From assembly GCA_033032865.1 (NCBI GenBank), contig JAWHQI010000013.1, positions 4,960,001 to 5,024,000 of the forward strand: 64,000 nt of DNA. The letters are read 5' to 3'. Positions 11,047-22,279 of the stretch are shown here, in pieces. A program made the position numbers and the translations under genes. Each line of letters starts with the position of its first letter. Position 1 is the first letter of the stretch. Under the pieces are notes generated by a model that did not search any database, had not been told where the DNA came from, and saw only the letters and a program-made list of their open reading frames with translations. The stretch comes from Dactylorhiza incarnata (lineage: Eukaryota > Streptophyta > Magnoliopsida > Asparagales > Orchidaceae).

Positions 11047-12688
11047 TGAAAGTGGAGGATCTTGCTTAATTTTTAATTTCAAAGTAAGTGATATATATAT
11101 ATTTATATATTTGAGTTTGCTGAGTAATAAATACAAACACTAGAAGTGCATAGAAATAAAAACAGCACAGGTAAAGAAGTAAAAACAAAGCAAACAAGAA
11201 TCAAGCAATCCAGATGACACAAGATGTATAGTAGTTCCCCTCAACTGGGTACATCTACTCTTCTACCCACTGGTAGGAATCCACTAGGAGGTTGTTGATA
11301 AGGTGCCCTCACACCAAGGTGATTTTGATAAGGTGACCACACACCAGGTGAGCTGTTGATAAGGTGCTCTAACCAAGATGCAGGTTTTTGCTAAGGTGCC
11401 CTGTCACCGGGAGTAAACTTTTGAAGGGAATTTTAACCCTTTACAAGATGGGAGAAATAAATAAAGAAAACAGAAAACAGATATTGTTCTTCTTTTTCTA
11501 AGAAGACACTTGATGAATATGTTGAAGAGAGCTCCCCCTGTCTGATGTAGTTTGATGACAGCTTGTGGAGGCTCCTTCTTTTGATTCCAAATCCTTTGTT
11601 CTTCTTCTTCTTGCAGTTTTAGATCCCTGAGCAAATGATAATGTTTGATGTCTCAGGTTGTATGTGATCTGCAAGAGAAGAGTTTAGCAAAAACAGAACA
11701 AGATAAAGTAATAAATTTGTTCTCTGTTTTTGCCCATGTTCTTCTTTTTCTCTTCTTCTTCTTCTTCTTCTCTTTTTCCTGTACAGAAGATGTAAAATGT
11801 ATTCTGTCTCTCTATATTTTTTTGTACAGCAATATATTATATATATAGTATGTTGTAAGAGAGAGCAGAATATATTCTGCTATATATAATAATCTGCTGC
11901 ATATCTTCTGCTGTATAAAATCTGCTGCTGTGTAAAAGCTGTTGTCCTCTTTCCTTCTTTTGCTTGCTGCAACGGCTATATCAATTAATGCTTTGGCCAA
12001 CGACTATATTATTAAAGGCTTGCAAGCTGTAATGTCAGAACAACAATATATATAACAATATATAAGATATAATAAAGAAATATTGCTTTAAATAAAATCT
12101 GCCAGCATATTAAATAAGAAGGATAATTCTGCCTAAATTTCGTCGACCTGAGTTCTCCTTTCGTCGAGCTCATCATTCCATTCGTCGACTAGAAAATTAA
12201 AATTACTGTTTTTGAAAGTCTGCTGGAATTCGTCGAGCGGCGTTCGCCATTCGTCGAGCGGTGTTCGGATTTCATCGACCGCAGCTGTAATGCTGTAATT
12301 TGTCGAGCGCTGCTTATATAAACCTGTTCGCCGATCGCCGATCGCCGTTCGACATTTGCCGAGCGCCGTTCGACGAAATGTCGAACTATATGAAATATTT
12401 TATTTCACTTATATTTTCTTTATTAATTTCTCTTATATTATTTTTCCTTATATTATTTTCTTTTATATTATTTTCTCTTATATTAATTAGCATATTCTTA
12501 TATATATATATTTCTTAGTATATTATTTATATATATATATATTATTCTTTTCTGCCTATTAATATATTTCTTTTTCAGCCTTCTTTCTTAATTAGATATT
12601 TAATCTAAGTTATACAATCTGAGTTATGATATATAAACTTAGGTACTAGAGGTGGATCCTAACTCAAATCAAACCTAAGGTTCCAACA
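11047..12688 (-). repeat. LTR copy c, 5' LTR of the tandem array
   Basis: This 1642-bp LTR is the upstream LTR in the element's minus orientation. It has more private differences than a and b, for example an extra GATCGCC at about 12335-12350 and base changes in the CpG-rich cluster. It ends CCAACA at 12688, followed by the target duplication TAGCG. Confidence 0.9.
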
Positions 12689-13597
12689 TAGCGCTATCGC
12701 CTGGCGCTAGCACTACCGCATGCACTAACACTACCTCCTGGCGCTAGCTCGAGTTCATGCATACAACGCCACACCACGACGGTTTTGTAACCGCATCTAC
12801 ACGAACGCTACTGCAGGTGCTAGGAGCTACCGCAGGCGGTATCTCCAATTTGTATAAAATGATGCCTTCTCTCTCATTTGGAGAGACATCCCAGAGAGAT
12901 TACTTGTGCCAAAATTCAAGAGCTGTTACTCTGCCAAAAGTTCATCTCCCACTCAAAGCCAAAGAAGATTTCTGGAGAAGGAAACCAACACGCTGCATCC
13001 AAAGAACGATCGCTTCAAACTCGCTTATGCTACAACGATCCTTCATCCTCATCTTCAGAAATATCATAGAGGGAGTTTTTGTTATTTGCTTTATTTCATT
13101 ATTGTGAATTTTTGTCGTAAAATCACCTTGTGTTGGCGACTAGGTCCTTGTACAGCTTAGGGGGTAATTCGCCGCGTGAGTTGGCGACTAGGTCTAGGAG
13201 ATTAGATCTATGGGGTTCTCGAGGCCATATCTGGGGTAGGATTGGCTAGAGCCGCTTGAGGCCATATCCGGGGAAGGATAGGCTAAAGCCAACCGATTTG
13301 TTGGGATACAAGTCGGTATAGAAAAGAAAAAGATATTTACATTTGTACGCCTCTAATTTCTAGCGATATTGAAATCAAATTTATGTAAACACTTTTCATA
13401 TAATACAATCTTGTTTCTATTTGTGTTTTCTTGATTTCCCTCATTTGGCGTAAATTTTATTTTTGCAAATTACTTTTTACTAAATTGTTATTTTGCTCTC
13501 TCTTACTAAAAACAATTTAGTAATTTTCTTAAAATTATAAGAAGAATTTTTATTCCCTTATTCACCCTCCCCTCTAAGGGCGCCTATCGATCCAACA

Positions 13598-14162
13598 ACT
13601 TTGTTTTTCACACTATTGATATGATCATGTATTTTTAACATGCTTTATCATGCTTATCTCAGGTCTTAATTTTGAAGATTTTTCATCACTTGTGTTTTAA
13701 AACTCTTTTTTCATTTTTTCAAGTGGTAGACTTGCTTGGTAAATTTACAAGGGATTTTGCTTCTAATACGCTTATCATATGTTTTCTGCTGCACTAATCC
13801 CTCTAAGCTCGATCATGACTTCCTCTATTTTAAAACAAAACTCTTAACCCTCTCTTGGTATTCCCAACTTTCACCTCTTTACCTTACTCTAGCCAAGTTT
13901 TGTTTCACTCCACCCACTTTTTCTAATAACAAAAGGTGGAGAATAAACTGAAAATCCTAATGATTAAGGAGTAGGATTTACTAGATTAAGGGGGAGCATA
14001 AATATATTCTATGGGAGCATACACTAAGGGAGAGCACTTAAATAGGGGGAGCACATATCTCTAAATATATTTATAATAAAAATCTCTAAGTAACATAGTG
14101 TTCCAAAACTAAATATATATCAAGGCAATATATCTTTAAATATATTACCTTAATATAGATAA
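13598..14162 (+). other. 3' untranslated remnant of a second Sirevirus
   Basis: No gene is visible. The stretch resembles 4200-4838 in composition and layout: GCTCGATCATGA, then repeated purine tracts at about 13930, 13980, 14010, 14030 and 14045 (AGGGGGAGC). It looks like the region before the 3' LTR of a related Sirevirus into which the first element inserted. The LTR itself is missing. Confidence 0.5.
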
Positions 14163-15596
14163 TCTTACTTCTTTGGGATTTGGATTTATGAAATTTCGAA
14201 GAGATTGATGATGTTTTCCAAAACTATATACGATGAAGGCAAGTGTACCTTATCGTCTATAGTATAGGATATTTTAAAAATAACAAGGTCGTATTCCTCG
14301 GGGCGCATTGATTACTTCTACTTCAAGGAGGTCCCCATTATCTTATCTAATGATTTTTAGGGGTTGTTTTACTTAACTAAAGGAGACAAATTGCAAGCTA
14401 AAGTAAGGTTTAGATGATGGTTACAAGGATTAGTGCTCAATCTAAAGTCACCTTGGAGTGAGAATAATCAAGAGAAGATAAAATAAATCTAATTCCTTTT
14501 AAGTAAACTACTTGACCGTGGAGGTTCCTGAAGCTTGAACATGCCTCTCTCAAGGGAAATGTCCAACTAAGTTTAGGAAAAATCAACCGAACTCTCATTC
14601 TAAAATCGATTGCCTAAAACTTGCTTCGCGCTGTGAACCCCACTATTGGATTTGACTCTAATCCGGGAGATTTACATCATCCTCTCTCGAGGGGTGCATG
14701 CAACTCTCTTTACCTTTGAGTGATCGATTCATACTTTGAGCCTCTCGGCTAGCTAAGTATGAAAAGTTAAGCGAAAACCATATATCAAAAATATGGTCTC
14801 ACTAATTAAAAATCAAGGGTAAATCAAGTATTTACATAAATGGAAAAAGAGAGCTTATAAGATCATAACTTAATTTTCTCATCCTCGGATCATTTCAATC
14901 GAGCACTAATGAGAGTTAGTTAATCATGGTGGAGTGGAAAAAGAGAGAAAATCACAATTGATTTTTTTTTAGGTTTTCAAATTCTTATTCATCTCTTCAA
15001 ATCAACAACAAGCATGGCTATATATAGCCTTACACCACTCAATCTCCTCCATACAATATTCAGAATAAAATAAAAATATTACCAAAAGTTAACTGCATGA
15101 AAATAGAAATAAATATTATGATGGTTATATGCAGCCATCATAATAAAAATACAATTGCTTTAAATAAAACATGCTTAAATTGAAATTGCTAAAAATACAA
15201 ATTGTTTGAAATGATAAGTGATAAATTATATAATTATAATTTTTTAATTTATAATTATATATTTTATTTAAAATGGTGACGGCGGACGTCGTGCAAAATG
15301 TGTAGCGGCGTTGGCGAAGAACGTCGCGGCGTTGGCGTAGAATATCGCGGCGAAGGCGAAGAAACGACGTTTCTCCGAACTTGCGGCAACCACCATCCCA
15401 ATCCACGAACTCTCTATGTCGGGGATCAACGACCTCCATCAAGATCATTAGGCCAGCAACAGTATCATCAGTATCCCCAACCAAGTGGATGTGGGGGTCT
15501 TCATCAGCAACATCCCCTACCAAATGAGGCTCGGTGAAGGGGTCTTCATCATCTGGGGTGGGCAAAAGAGAGGGGCTGAAGGGATGGTCCCCATCA
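14163..15596 (-). repeat. 3' LTR, chimeric: own U3, foreign R-U5
   Basis: Positions 14950-15596 repeat 19343-19987 (U3 and the TATA-bearing GGCTATATATAGCC near 15018). Positions 14163-14949 instead match, reversed, the R-U5 of the Gypsy LTR at about 45480-46290: both carry the CTCAAGAGTAAAGAG-type and GAGGCTCAAAGTATGAA blocks. Frames inside this LTR are not genes. Confidence 0.65.
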
Positions 15597-15610
15597 ATCC
15601 TCCCCCACTC
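15597..15610 (-). other. Polypurine tract
   Basis: The minus strand reads GAGTGGGGGAGGAT directly before the LTR start TGATGGGG. Confidence 0.7.
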
Positions 15611-15667
15611 AAAAACACTCATCACCAATGAGTGGGCTCGAAGGAGCCGGCGTGGCAGAGCAGCAAC

Positions 15668-16342
15668 CTAGAGGAGTACATCCGAGGGAGCGGGCCATGA
15701 AGGTGGCCCATCCGGCCATGGGGGCAGGAAGCAGCAAAGGGCCCAGCATGGCCCAAACGAGTCCTCAACCTGTGGCAACCTGTCAAGCAAAAAGTTGGCC
15801 CCGGGGACCTTGATCATAGCATATGAAAAAGAAGGGGAAAGTGCTACAATATCAAAAGACATCTTACCTCCGGAGATCACCATGAGAGTGAACAACATGC
15901 TACCCCACTCACCTCTCAACCCAATAGAAATTTTTGTGGAGGGGGACGAAGGGGGAGCTAGATGTAGTGGAGCTAGAAAGAGTGAAAAATATTTCGAGTC
16001 ATTGAAAATGGGGTTCCTCTCAGCAAAAACTCTCAAATGTAAAGCAAAACTTTCTAGAACGACAACTATTCGACGAATAGTGGAGACAATACTGACATTG
16101 TCGTCTAAGTTGCCAATTGGCAACTGTCCAGGGGAATGATCTACTAAAATCGAGTCTTCCTTATTGCGGGATTCTCCAATGGGTGCGGTGACTACAAAGT
16201 GAATGGACCCAGATGGGTCGACTAGCACCAATTCATCATGTTTGGGAGGATTAAGACCTCTTGAAACACCTACTAATTCATTATAGGAAATTAAATTCAG
16301 GTTCATCCCAGGGCGATCCCAACAATTAAGATCAGCTAGCAT
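15668..16342 (-). CDS. Unrecognised ORF of the Gypsy-type element
   Basis: A 224-codon frame between the protease-like ORF (12-bp gap, same strand) and the polypurine tract. I recognise no domain. The protein has a mixed N-terminal half (MLADLNCWDRPGMNLNLIS) and a hydrophobic, phenylalanine and leucine-rich middle near residues 115-180. It ends in a proline/tryptophan-rich tail just before the polypurine tract. It could be a degraded extension of the upstream ORF, since only one stop and a short spacer separate them, or chance open sequence. It is not reverse transcriptase: no YXDD-type motif is seen. Confidence 0.3.
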   Translation of the reverse strand: MLADLNCWDRPGMNLNLISYNELVGVSRGLNPPKHDELVLVDPSGSIHFVVTAPIGESRNKEDSILVDHSPGQLPIGNLDDNVSIVSTIRRIVVVLESFALHLRVFAERNPIFNDSKYFSLFLAPLHLAPPSSPSTKISIGLRGEWGSMLFTLMVISGGKMSFDIVALSPSFSYAMIKVPGANFLLDRLPQVEDSFGPCWALCCFLPPWPDGPPSWPAPSDVLL

Positions 16343-16354
16343 GGGAAAGACAAC

Positions 16355-17560
16355 TCAACGAAACCACTCAACCCGCCCCGCGGCGGTAACGGGCTCCATG
16401 CCATACTTCCAGATCGAGGCTGAAGTAGGGGAAACCCAAGCAACCTTAAATGGGTGAAGGTTCAGCGGGGGCGCTAACACTAGCCTAGGGTCCACTAGTG
16501 CAGAGAATGTGCCCACACAGCTACTACCCACAGATAATGGATTGGACCATTTGTCTTCCCCACTAAATGTCACAGGAAACGCACGAGCCCTAATCCCACC
16601 ATCAAAAATGTGAGGAGTCGATAAGGCTCGCTCAATCTCCTCAACCGTCTCACCATCATCATCAGATTCACTCAGCCCATTTTCCGAATTTTCTTCAACC
16701 TCCTGAATGTCCTCGGGGTGGCCAACAGAAGGCTCCCTAAGGCTAACGAGATCAAGTAGAGGTTGGCTAATCAGGGCAGCATCAATTTCAGGCACTAAGT
16801 CAGTCGAGGGTGCCTCAACTGGGACAATGTCTATGGGCAGGCTGGGACTAACAGGGTCGGGCTCTGGCCGCATACTCAAACTCGGTGTGTTTGCCTCAGA
16901 GTGGCTAACATAAACTAAGGGCTGATTTTGACTGACAGTGTCGAAATCCCCAAGTGTGTCTGCACCGGGTGGTGTCGACTCAACCGTGCCGCGAGCATCT
17001 CCAGATGGAACTTTGGGCTTCCTGGGCGGGCTGGACCTAAGATATGTTAGTTGACCCCCATGTGTAAAGTCTAGGGTGTTATTCTGGGCGTCATAACTAA
17101 CGTCATGGCTAGCGAGCCACGGGCGTCCCAGCAAAATATGGAAGTCCTTCATAGGAAGGACGTCACACCAAATGAGCTCAGAATAGGCTTGGATGGTGAG
17201 GGGCACCAAACATCTCCTGGACACTAAGATAGTGCTCTCATCCGGACATACGAGACGATAAGGGAAAGGTTGTGGCGCAGTGGTCACCAACATCCTAGAT
17301 ACTGCATTCTCCGTGATAGCGTTTGTATGGCAAACACTATCCACCACGAGCCTGCACCACTTCTCACCGTGTTTAAAATTTGCTCGAAATCGGTGTTTTG
17401 GGTCGCGGCTGAGCCTAATCTCCTTCACAGTGTCATTCCGACCCTTACCTAACTCCTTTAAATTAGCCGGTGGTGCAGTTATTCGTGAGAATGCCGGGGG
17501 ATACCCCGGATTCAGCCTAGTAGTCATTACTAGTGAAAGTTCATATGCTGACACGGACAA
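16355..17560 (-). pseudogene. Gypsy aspartic protease-like protein, active site altered
   Basis: A 401-codon frame. Residues about 65-165 match the retropepsin domain of Gypsy polyproteins: WCRLVVDSVCHTNAIT at the active-site position, then SRRCLVPLTIQAYSELIWCDVLP split around the flap, then HILLGRPWLASHDVSYD, the conserved ILGRPWL-type block. The catalytic triad normally reads D-(S/T)-G; here it reads D-S-V, so the conserved glycine is lost and activity is doubtful. After residue 175 the protein is a long acidic, proline/serine-rich tail without reverse transcriptase. The usual order gag-protease-RT is broken on both sides. Retropepsins cut the retroelement polyprotein into its parts. Confidence 0.7.
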
Positions 17561-17719
17561 ATTATACTGTCTCCAATTTTCAGGCCAACCTAACTTGGTC
17601 GAATCGGAAAATTTGATGTTTTAATGTTGTTGGAAATAAGAGCAGGAAGCTACAGAAAAATTTTCAGATTTTTTTGACAAGTTTTAAAATTCCGAGGTTT
17701 TTACTAAATGCAGACCAAT

Positions 17720-18240
17720 CCGAAAATTTCCGAAATGTGAATTTTGAATTTCAAAATTTTGAATTTTGAATTTGAATTTTGAATTTCAAAAATTTGAAAT
17801 TTGAATTTGAATTTTGAATTTCAGAAATTTGAATTTTGAATTTCAAAAATTTGAATTTTTAATTTTAAAATTTGAATTTAGAATTTTGAATTTCAAAATT
17901 TTGAATTTTGAATTTCAAAATTTGAATTTTGAATTTCAAACATTTGAATTTTGAATTTGAATTTTGAATTTCAGAAATTTAGAATTTAAATTTGAATTTA
18001 GAATTTTAAAATTTGAATTTTGAATTTCAAAATTTTGAATTTTGAATTTCAAAATTTGAATTTTTAATTTGAATTTTGAATTTCAAAATTTTGAAATTTG
18101 AATTTGAATTTTGAATTTCAGAAATTTAGAATTTAAATTTGAATTTTGAATTTCAAAAATTAGAATTTCGAATTTGAATTTTGAATTTCAAAATTTTGAA
18201 TTTTGAATTTCGAATTTGAATTTTGAATTCCTAGCTATTA
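17720..18240 (-). repeat. GAATTTTGAATTTC low-complexity array in the element leader
   Basis: About 520 bp built from irregular GAATTTTGAATTTC and GAATTTGAATTTTG words. The sequence has only A, T, G-in-TTGAA and C-in-TTTCA, and is nearly self-complementary (GAATTC/TTGAA-like), so it can pair with itself. It lies between the primer site and the first ORF of the minus-strand element. Confidence 0.85.
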
Positions 18241-18285
18241 GCAGGCCAGATTTTGAAAATTTTGTGATTTTGGCAACAAATCGTG

Positions 18286-18420
18286 CAAGATTAATTAAGA
18301 TTTGGTTGTTTTGGAAAGAAATCATGCAAGATTAATTAAGATTTGGTTGTTTTGGAAAAGAATCGTGCAAGATTAATTAAGATTTGGTTGTTTTGGAAAG
18401 GAATCATGCAAGATTAATTA
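18286..18420 (-). repeat. 41-bp tandem repeat, about 3.3 copies
   Basis: The unit starts GCAAGATTAATTAAGATTTG and includes GTTGTTTTGGAAA. Copies differ at a few positions (AAATCAT or GAATCGT at the end). It lies in the leader beside the low-complexity array. Confidence 0.85.
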
Positions 18421-18694
18421 TATGTCGGCGTCCTACGGTGAGAAATAAATTAGGATGGTATAAATTAAGCTTAATTTTTTTTTTTGATTTTTTTTGCTAG
18501 AAAATAATGGAGAATTACCAGAAATTTTTTTTTTTTGAATTTCGTAAAAAAAAAGAGAATTTTAGACCGCTATTCGCAGACCGACGAAATTTTGTTTTTT
18601 AAATTTTGAATGCCAAATCGTGTGAAAATTGTCAGTGCCGTCGTTCTACGAAAATCCCAAGGAATGTATCAATTTAGAAATTGACACGAACCTC

Positions 18695-18706
18695 GCTTTG
18701 ATACCA
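18695..18706 (-). other. Primer binding site, tRNA-Met type
   Basis: The minus strand reads TGGTATCAAAGC just after the LTR end at 18710. It has one difference from the complement of the initiator tRNA-Met 3' end. Confidence 0.8.
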
Positions 18707-18709
18707 AAT

Positions 18710-19987
18710 TGATGTAGGCTTGGGTGTTCGGGACGCTTTCACTTGCGCGATCGATTGGGTCGCGAGATCGTTTCTAAATAACACCTAATCGGATGAACAA
18801 ACGCAGCCACCTACGGGTGAGTCCTTCACAACTATCACGCAAAGATTACCACAAGAAGATCCTCCGAAAGCAAAACTCCAGAAATAGGAGGATCTTCCCC
18901 AACAAAGGCAAAAGAGAATCGCCACTCCTCGTCGAGTAAAATAATTCAAGATCGTTCAACTATCACAAATGAGAAGGATCGCGAAAAAAATCAATGTCGG
19001 AAAATTCGTCACAATTCCTATCCACCACAAATAACTATTGAAGAATCGCTCAAGAGGTAGAAAGCGTTACCCTCCCGGAATAGTAGATCCGGGTTGTAGA
19101 AAGTCCTATGTTATTCACGGAGGTGGTCGCCGGAGGGGAGTCCTTGAAGATGTGCACCGTCGCCTTCAAATCCCGCCGCTACGAACAAGCCCAAGGCCGC
19201 CTTGATGCGTGAGAGAATGTAGAGGGAGAAACGGAAGAGAGAGGGAAAAAGCTAGAGAGGAGGGAGGGGGAGAAGGTGGCCGGCGGCCAAGAAGAGGGAG
19301 AGGAAGAGGGATGGCCGAAATTTGCCTGGGGGGAAGGAAAAAATCACAATTGATTTTTTTTAGGTTTTCAAATTTTTATTCATCTCTTCAAATCAACAAC
19401 AAGCATGGCTATATATAGCCTTACACCACTCAATCTCCTCCATACAATATTCAGAATAAAATAAAAATATTACCAAAAGTTAACTGCATGAAAATAGAAA
19501 CAAATATTATGATGGTTATATGCAGCCATCATAATAAAAATACAATTGCTTTAAATAAAACATGCTTAAATTGAAATTGCTAAAAATAGAAATTGTTTGA
19601 AATGATAAGTGATAAATTATATAATTATAATTTTTTAATTTATAATTATATATTTTATTTAAAATGGTGACGGCGGACGTCATGCAAAATGTGTAGCGGC
19701 GTTGGCGAAGAACGTCGCGGAGTTGGCGTAGAATGTCGCGGCGAAGGCGAAGAAACGACGTTTCTCCGAACTTGCGGCAACGACCATCCCAATCCACGAA
19801 CTCTCTATGTCGGGGATCAACGACCTCCATCAAGATCATTAGGCCAGCAGCAGTATCATCAGTATCCCCAACCAAGTGGATGTGGGGGTCTTCATAAGCA
19901 ACATCCCCTACCAAATGAGGCTCGGTGAAGGGGTCTTCATCATCTGGGGTGGGCAAAAGAGAGGGGCTGAAGGGATGGTCCCCATCA
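18710..19987 (-). repeat. 5' LTR of the Gypsy-type element
   Basis: A 1278-bp LTR with TGATGG start (minus strand, 19987) and TACATCA end (18710). The TATA-like palindrome GGCTATATATAGCC is at about 19408-19421. U3 holds a CpG-rich patch (about 19665-19770, with GGCGTTGGCGAAGAACGTCG-type words). The R-U5 part is GA-rich (19205-19340). It abuts a truncated LTR of another family at 19988. Confidence 0.75.
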
Positions 19988-20399
19988 TTACTCCTCCCAA
20001 GGAGAGCTCTAGGCCAAGAGGCTAAGGAACTAGGAACAAGGCCAAGGGCTTTGTGAGGAGGTCCCACCACACACCCGGAAGATCTTAGAGCGCTTCCTAA
20101 CCCAAGCCACTGCTAAGCTTGGGCACCTTTGGAGGCTCTCACCACCCAACAAAGGAACTTAGGGGGAGATGAGGCCAAAAGAGAGATCCTCCAAATGGTG
20201 CCCCCTTGGGCTTATTTATAGTTTTTGGAGTCGGGTCTACAAATAGTCACACTTAGGCCTACGAGATTACCAAAACACCCTCAGATTTGGCCTGCAAACA
20301 GCCAAATCCCGCCATTCTGAGGCGCTAAACGCAGGCCGAGCCATTCTCCTCGGGACTGGGCGAGGGGGAGGTCGCCCACCTACACCCCTCGCCCCCCTC
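19988..20399 (+). repeat. Truncated LTR matching 30440-30838 in reverse
   Basis: The sequence ACTCCTCCCAAGGAGAGCTC onward is the reverse complement, with small changes, of the region ending at 30838, including the TTATTTATAG TATA-like box and the CGCTAAACGCAGGCC block. The LTR start, with the inverted terminal repeat seen at 30905, is missing because the Gypsy-type element ends here. It leads straight into the 46-bp array. Confidence 0.7.
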
Positions 20400-22076
20400 C
20401 CAAGGGGCTGAGCGAGAGGGGCCAGCTGCCCGCACCTCTCGCCCGCCAAGGGGGCCAGGTGAGAGGGGTCGCTGTCCGCCTCTCCCACCCGCCAAGGGGG
20501 CTGGGCGAGAGGGGCCGCTGCCCGCCTCTTCTGCCCGCCAAGGTGGCTGGTAGAGAGGGGACAGCTGCCCGCACCTCTCGCCTGCCAAGGGGGCTGGGCG
20601 AGAGGAGGAAGCTGCCCTCACCTCTCGCCCGCCAAGGGGGCTGGGCGAGAGGGGTCGCTGCCCGCCTCTCCCGCCTGCCAAGGGGGCTGGGCGAGAGGGG
20701 CCGCTGCCCGCACCTCTCCCCCGCCAAGGGGGTTGGGCGAGAGGGGCAGCTGCCCGCTCCTCTCGCCCGCCAAGGGGGCTGGGCGAGAGGGGTCGCTGCC
20801 TGCATCTCCCGCCCGCCAAGGGGGCTGGGCGAGAGGAGCCGCTGCCCGCCTCTTCCGCCTGCCAAGGAGGCTGGGAGAGAGGGGCAGCTGCCCGCACCTC
20901 TCGCTCGCCAATGGGGCTGGGTGAGAGGGGGCAGCCGCCCGCACCTCTCGCCCGCCAAGGGGGCTTGGCGAGAGGGGGCAGCTGCCCGCACCTCTCGCCC
21001 GCCAAGGGGGCTGGGCGAGAGGGGGCAGCTGCCCGCACCTCTCACCTCCAAGGGGGCTGGGCGTGAGGGGCCGCTTCCCGCCTCTTCCTCCCGCCAAGGC
21101 GGTTGGGCGAGAGGAGCCGCTGCCCGCCTCTTCTGCCCGCCAAGGTGGCTGGGCGAGAGGAGGCAGTTGACCACACCTCTCTCCCTCCAAGGGGGCTGGA
21201 CGAGAGGGGGCAGCTGCCCGCACCTCTCTCCCGCCAAGGGGGGCTGGGCGAGAGGGGCCGCTGCCCGCACCTCTCACCCGCAAAGGGGGCTGGGCGAGAG
21301 GGGGAAGCTGCCCGCACCTCTCGCCCGCCAAGGGGGCTGGGCGAGAGGGGACAGCTGCCCGCAGCTCTCTCCCGCCAAGGGGGCTGGGTGAGAGGGGGCC
21401 GCTGTCTGCCTCTCCCATCTGCCAAGGGGGCTGGGCGAGAGGGGCCGCTGCCCGCCTCTTCCACCCGCCAAGGGGACTGTGCGAGAGGGGGCAGCTGCCC
21501 GCACTTCTCTCTCGCCAATGGGGATAGGTGAGAGGGGGCAGCCGCCCGCACCTCTCGCCCGCCAAGGGGGCTGAGCGAGGGGAGGCAGCTGCCCGCACCT
21601 CTTGCCCGCCAAGGGGGCTGGGCGAGAGGGGGAAGCTGCCCGCACCTCTCGCCCGCCAAGGGGGCTGGGCGAGAGGGGCCGCTTCCCGCCTCTTCTGCCC
21701 GCCAAGGTGGCTGGGCGAGAGGAGCCGCTGCCCGCCTCTTCTGCCTGCCAAGGGGGCTGGGCGAGAGGAGGCAGCTGACCACACCTCTCGCCCGCCAAGG
21801 GGGCTGGACGAGAGGGGGCAGCTGCCCGCACCTCTCTCCCGCCAAGGGGTGCTGGGCGAGAGGGGCCGCTGCCCGCGCCTCTCATCCGCAACGGGGGCTG
21901 GGCGAGAGGGGGAAGCTGCCCGCACCTCTCGCCCGCCAAAGGGGCTGGGCGAGAAGGGACAGCTGCCCGCACCTCTCGCCCGCCAAGGGGGCTAGGCGAG
22001 AGGGGCCGCTGCCCCCACCTCCTGCCCGCCATGGGGGCTGGGCGAGAGGGGGAAGCCGACCCTCACCTTTCCCCCC
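20400..22076. repeat. GC-rich minisatellite, about 46-bp unit, roughly 36 copies
   Basis: Units start GCCAAGGGGGCTGGGCGAGA and continue with either GGCCGCTGCCCGCCTCT or GGCAGCTGCCCGCACCTCT. These two sub-types are interspersed. The same unit is found about 6 times at 30141-30440 (inverted) and about 3 times, diverged, at 25435-25600. Very long open frames cross it on both strands because the unit lacks stops; they are artefacts of the repeat. Confidence 0.9.
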
Positions 22077-22279
22077 TTTGCTGGGGCGTGACGAGCAGGA
22101 GGCCTCCGCCTCCACCGCTCGCCCCCCTTTCCTTGTCTGGGAATGTGCTGAGAAAAAACGTCTTCCAAGACCCCTTAAGTCCCGGGGGCCCACTCGACGA
22201 ATAAGGGGTTGCACACAATCCCTGCTTTTTTTGAGCGAGGCACACGCTCGGAAAGAAAAGTCCAACCCCGCATATTCGG
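22077..22279. other. Spacer between the first and second arrays
   Basis: Non-repetitive GC-rich sequence joining the two arrays. No gene is recognised. Confidence 0.5.

Larger units (their letters stand above)
5029..12688 (-). mobile_element. Non-autonomous Copia-like array: LTR-internal-LTR-internal-LTR
   Basis: Three direct LTR copies (5029-6694, 8053-9687, 11047-12688) alternate with two internal regions of about 1.36 kb. On the minus strand each LTR runs TGTTGG to TTTCA, each internal region begins with a tRNA-Met primer site, and each ends with a GGGGGAGAT polypurine tract. The whole array is flanked by TAACG (5024-5028) and TAGCG (12689-12693), a 5-bp duplication with one mismatch. The host is the Sirevirus LTR. 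Only gag remnants are encoded, so any movement would need enzymes supplied by another element. Confidence 0.9.
4839..13597 (+). mobile_element. Sirevirus 3' LTR, split by a nested element array
   Basis: The LTR opens TGTTGGACATG directly after the polypurine tract and closes CGATCCAACA at 13597. Removing the insertion and one target copy (5029-12693) leaves about 1.1 kb, close to the 1171-bp related LTR at 60626-61796. The two share the right-hand block GGCGACTAGGTC, GAGGCCATATC and the closing CTAAGGGCGCC. A TATA-like GTATAAAATG lies near 12850. Palindrome-rich GCGCTAGC and CTACCGC motifs occur on both sides of the insertion (about 4990-5028 and 12690-12840). The 5' LTR is outside the window, so its own target duplication cannot be tested. 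Confidence 0.8.
14163..19987 (-). mobile_element. Non-autonomous Gypsy-type element with protease-like ORF
   Basis: On the minus strand the order is 5' LTR (19987 to 18710), tRNA-Met primer site (18706-18695), repetitive leader, protease-like ORF (17560-16355), unknown ORF (16342-15668), polypurine tract (15610-15597), 3' LTR (15596 to about 14163). There is no gag, reverse transcriptase or integrase. The LTRs match only over their U3 and promoter (14950-15596 against 19343-19987). No convincing target duplication was found. The low-coordinate boundary is approximate. Confidence 0.7.

Noticed and set aside
20325..22032. Very long open frames (up to 435 codons) on both strands
   Set aside because: They arise because the 46-bp GC-rich repeat unit lacks stop codons in several frames; all encode simple repeats of the unit and overlap on both strands.
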